Below, one piece after another: positions 7,046-9,636 of a stretch of DNA of 9,636 nucleotides. The DNA is from Desulfocapsaceae bacterium (lineage in GTDB: Bacteria; Desulfobacterota; Desulfobulbia; Desulfobulbales; Desulfocapsaceae): assembly GCA_029934775.1 (NCBI GenBank), contig JAOZLO010000079.1, positions 1-9,636 of the forward strand, written 5' to 3'. The translations under genes were made by a program, and so were the position numbers. The notes below the pieces were generated by a model. The model was given only the letters and a program-made list of their open reading frames with translations, was not told the origin of the DNA and searched no databases. Positions within the stretch are counted from its first letter, which is position 1. Each line of letters opens with the position of its first letter.

Positions 7046-8802
7046 AGAGAGGCTTCGCCTCGGACTGGTGGGATGCAGACGATGCCGTCATCATCAGCCA
7101 AGGGCAGTAGGCCTTCTGATCTCTTCACCAGGGTGCGGGCTTCATCGGAGAGTTCCATGGTGGAATCCAACTCCGCAGTCCAGCGGTAGCCGAGCAGACG
7201 GGCAAGGGCGACTTGTAAGGGATCGTCGCTCTGGACTGGATGTCCGTGGAAGATCCATTGAGTGGGATTCTCAGTGAAGGGTTTGGGCAGGCCGTTGGGG
7301 TATTTTTCTGCGGCGACCTTGGTCCAGTGGTCGAGATTGAATGGGACTTTCACAAGTGTAGCCGGTGTAACATTTAATTTTTGATCAATTTTCCTAACTT
7401 CTGCATTGAAGTCTTGAGATTCACAAAATGTAAAAATTGGTAGGATATACTCAGGATTTGTCGGCATTATAGTGGCAGTAGTTTGATTGAATGGAGTACC
7501 AACATATATTGAAACGTATAAATCTCTCATCAAACTGACACTGACTCCTTGTCTCCCCCAAAATGGCTTACCTCGGAGCCAGTTTTGAGCGGCATGATTG
7601 AGGTGCTTTACTTCCTGCGCCAATTTACACATTTCCCCACTTTCTTTTTGTAAAAATACTACTTCACTCAACCCGCCAAAATGGCAAGTTTTTTCCACAG
7701 TCGTTTGATTCCATGCCCAGTCATCGTTGTTCGATTTTACTTCCCACCAATTTCTAATAAATCTTGGACTGTCTCCTGCATATGATCCTGCAAGTGTAGA
7801 GGAAAATTCTGAAAGTAACTTTAGATCTATTAATTCTTCCAACGCCACCCGAGCATCCGGGTTCTCCAACTGCTTCGCCTGCTCAACGCTCTTAACCTCA
7901 GTACTCAACAACCCGTCAGCCTTGTCGGCTGCAGTACGAGGTTCGGAAACATCAAGGCCGCGCAGGATTCCGGCAGACCCTGCTTGGACAAAAAGCCCAG
8001 TCCCGCTGCCAACCGCATTGCCCCGGCTCAGGCTGATGAGTTGTACATTAAAATCCCACATAGGTGTCTGAAATGCCTGGGGCCCCAACCGCGCAATCAT
8101 ATGCCAGGTATCATTCTTCAACAATTTTTCACGGAATTTTTTATAACTGGTCAAAAAAAGCCAATTCTGCGGCAAGACCACGCTTGTGGTACCACCATCA
8201 AGGCATAATTCCAGGCAACGATCCAGAAACACCGTGGCCAGATCATTTTTGGCCGAAGGATACCGTTTTTCACAAAATTTTCGCAGCCGCTCATCCTGTT
8301 TTCCCCTGGCCAGATAGGGAACATTGGTGATCACCCATTGATACTTCTCGGCTAGCAGCATGGCCGCCCTGGACAGACCATGGGCCACCACCGCAACTTC
8401 CCGCTGCTCACTACTTTCCTCCTGGCCCAGGGCCTCTTTTAAGGCCGCCGAAAGCTCCTGCCACTGGACGATCTTAGCGGCATCTGTTTTCGCCGGATCC
8501 AGCAGGCTGCCCAGAATCGGGGCATCCTTGAAGGTGTCATAGGGCCAATCCAGGGCAATGCGCAGGTTCTGCCTACCTATAGCCAGTTGCTTCCACTCTT
8601 CCTTTGCCACACTGACCGACAGCCCGGAACAGGCCACATTCAACTCAGGTAAAGGCCGATAGCCTCCAGCATCCGGATAAGACCAGGCAGCCAGGGCCAG
8701 GGCAAAGGCCGCCAGTTCTACACACCGCTTATCCAGCTCCAGACCATGGATGTTTTCACGCAAGACAATATCCACCGGCTCATGGGCTGCTAACCCTGCC
8801 CT
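6979..8802 (-). pseudogene. pglX: PglX adenine methyltransferase, 5'-truncated fragment
   Basis: PglX is the BREX N6-adenine methyltransferase that marks host DNA. Recognisable sequence begins at about 8802 (RAGLAAHEPVDIVLRENIHGLELD), just after an in-frame TAA at 8805-8803. PglX proteins are about 1,150-1,200 residues, so about 350-400 N-terminal residues, including SAM-binding motif I, are missing. GTG 8775 is only the first possible internal start. Visible parts are HGLELDKRCVELAAFALALAAW, then the catalytic motif IV region VITNVPYLARGKQ (NVPY at 8325-8314, replacing the common NPPY), KNDLATVFLDRCLEL and VVLPQNWLFLTSYKKFREKLL. An AT-rich block (~7850-7360) then covers the likely target-recognition region. 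PglX homology ends at CIPPVRGEAS (~7052), after which an out-of-frame tail runs to 6979. As it stands this cannot encode an active methyltransferase. Confidence 0.92.
7046..7051 (-). other. CT dinucleotide repeat at the pglX frameshift
   Basis: The minus strand reads GAAGCCTCTCTGCCGCCGAC. With one CT unit fewer it becomes GAA GCC TCT GCC GCC GAC (EASAAD), which joins the two PglX parts exactly in frame. The break is thus best explained by a +2 expansion of a three-unit CT repeat. Confidence 0.75.
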
Positions 8803-8957
8803 TTACCCACAAATTCGTTCTTACCGTCAACCGTAATCCATAAGCATGAAGCCGTCGCACATTAATTGCAGGTTGGTATATCCGCGCCACATTAATTGAT
8901 GCCCCGGAGGTGGGTCACTGGAACGGCCCAAATATCCGCCAAGCTTTGCCACCAACT
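8803..8957. other. Gene-less junction between pglX remnant and insertion sequence
   Basis: No coding sequence is apparent. It must hold the end of the IS4-family element and the breakpoint in pglX. It also contains CACATTAATTG twice (8858-8868 and 8888-8898, exactly 30 bases apart) and ATATCCGC twice (8878-8885 and 8932-8939). I could not identify a terminal inverted repeat or target duplication because the other end of the element lies outside the window. Confidence 0.6.
8858..8898. repeat. Direct repeat CACATTAATTG x2, possible mobile-element terminus
   Basis: Two identical 11-base copies have a 30-base period within the pglX/IS junction. Multiple short direct repeats near the ends are typical of IS21-family elements (transposase binding sites). 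This may be a leftover end of such an element, but the family assignment is by resemblance only. Confidence 0.35.
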
Positions 8958-9636
8958 TTACTGCTGCCCCGAGCGACGCAGGGGGGCTAATTCTTTTTTT
9001 TTTGCGTAGGCGTTCAATACTCTTATTTCTAAATCGGAAAACATTACTTCGGGTGGCAGCTCCGGAGTTTCTCTACCCAAAAGAGTCATGAGCATAATAC
9101 GCCATGCGATCACGAGTTTAATTGCCACCGCTCGTTTAAGACGCTCAGCCGTTTTATTGGCAAGATCTTCTGCATTGCAACCTGATTTAAGGACTCTATG
9201 CCAGTCTTCGATACGCCAACGAAGGCAATACCACTTCACACAATTTATCACATCATCAACCGATTGAACAGGAAGTGTCGTAAGTAAAAACCATTCAACT
9301 GGGTCGACGTCTGCTGCTGGATTGTCTTCCAGCATATGAACAATATTTATCCTGACAGGTTCCTTGTCTTTATAATATGACGGAGGGTTAAGCTCTACTT
9401 CGGTAGAGCGAATCGAAACCTGTGCTGTGCGGGCAACCCTTTTTGCTCTTGCTTTTTGCTTGCTCTTTTTCTTTCGGCTACTTTGTCTCGGTATTTTTAT
9501 TTCAATTTGTGCTCGAACCTGTGCTCGCCTTGCCGTTTCAAACAGCTTATCTTCTCCGGTAGTGGCGCGGTCATGTTTGGCGCGGATAAGCAAATCAACC
9601 TTGGAACTATTATTGCGTTGATCTTCAAACATTTCA
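8958..9636 (-). mobile_element. IS4-family (IS50/Tn5-like) transposase, C-terminal part, cut by the window edge
   Basis: The frame is open from base 9636 to the TAA at 8960-8958, giving about 226 residues, about half of a typical IS4-family transposase. ATG 9632 is probably internal, since the codon before it is sense and the sequence is already within the DDE core. The YREK signature of the family is complete in YCLRWRIEDWHRVLKSG: counting from that Met, Y135, R138, E142 (catalytic Glu) and K149. The first two catalytic Asp residues would lie beyond the edge. A very basic insertion (SSRKKKSKQKARAKRVAR) sits at ~51-68. WFLLTTLPV and AVAIKLVIAWRIM, with the C-terminal LPLRR-like APLRRSG, also fit the family. 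It catalyses cut-and-paste transposition. Its insertion is the likely cause, direct or by later deletion, of the loss of the pglX 5' end. Confidence 0.88.

Noticed and set aside
7040..7056. Programmed frameshift in pglX
   Set aside because: No slippery heptamer is present and the CT expansion explains the frame change fully.
8977..9003. Terminator-like T run after a GC-rich stretch near the transposase end
   Set aside because: The T run lies within the transposase coding frame and encodes conserved lysine-rich sequence (KKKELAPLRR), with no convincing stem beside it.
1..9636. CRISPR array, tRNA or rRNA genes
   Set aside because: No regular repeat-spacer structure and no tRNA or rRNA-like sequence was recognised on either strand.

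Overview
The window carries the 3' half of a type 1 BREX (Bacteriophage Exclusion) anti-phage operon. All of it lies on the minus strand, so it is transcribed from right to left. In transcription order it holds: the C-terminal part of an IS4-family (IS50/Tn5-like) transposase that enters from the right edge; a pglX adenine-methyltransferase gene truncated at its 5' end and frameshifted; a winged-helix regulator; an AbiEii-like nucleotidyltransferase; a pglZ gene broken by one frameshift; an intact brxL; and the start of a small acidic gene that leaves at the left edge. brxA, brxB and brxC are not present and would be expected to the right, beyond the insertion sequence. No RNA gene, CRISPR array or plus-strand gene could be supported.

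Region by region: 8958-9636 is the transposase. 8803-8957 is a gene-less junction with short direct repeats that look like the terminus of a mobile element. 6353-8802 is the pglX remnant, with an AT-rich block at about 7360-7850 in its probable target-recognition part. 6298-6358 holds a nested palindrome and a candidate promoter between pglX and the next gene. 4548-6289 is a tightly coupled two-gene module that looks like an AbiE-type toxin-antitoxin pair. 2212-4561 is pglZ, 170-2215 is brxL, and 1-164 is the small partial gene. From 6289 leftwards the genes overlap by 4 to 14 bases or are 5 bases apart, so they read as one polycistronic unit.

In an intact BREX-1 system PglX methylates host DNA for self/non-self marking, while PglZ (alkaline-phosphatase fold) and BrxL (AAA+ with Lon-like C terminus) are needed for phage exclusion. 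Here the methylation arm appears dead: pglX has lost about the first third, including the SAM-binding motif I, and carries a two-base CT repeat expansion. pglZ carries one extra T in a run of six. The embedded regulator/nucleotidyltransferase pair and brxL remain open. The locus therefore looks like a decaying defence island in which the toxin-antitoxin-like insert survives, unless the frameshifts are sequencing errors.

The organism is probably a Gram-negative bacterium of moderate GC (roughly half, by eye). A Desulfobacterota/Deltaproteobacteria-type host would fit, but this is a weak inference from general sequence character.
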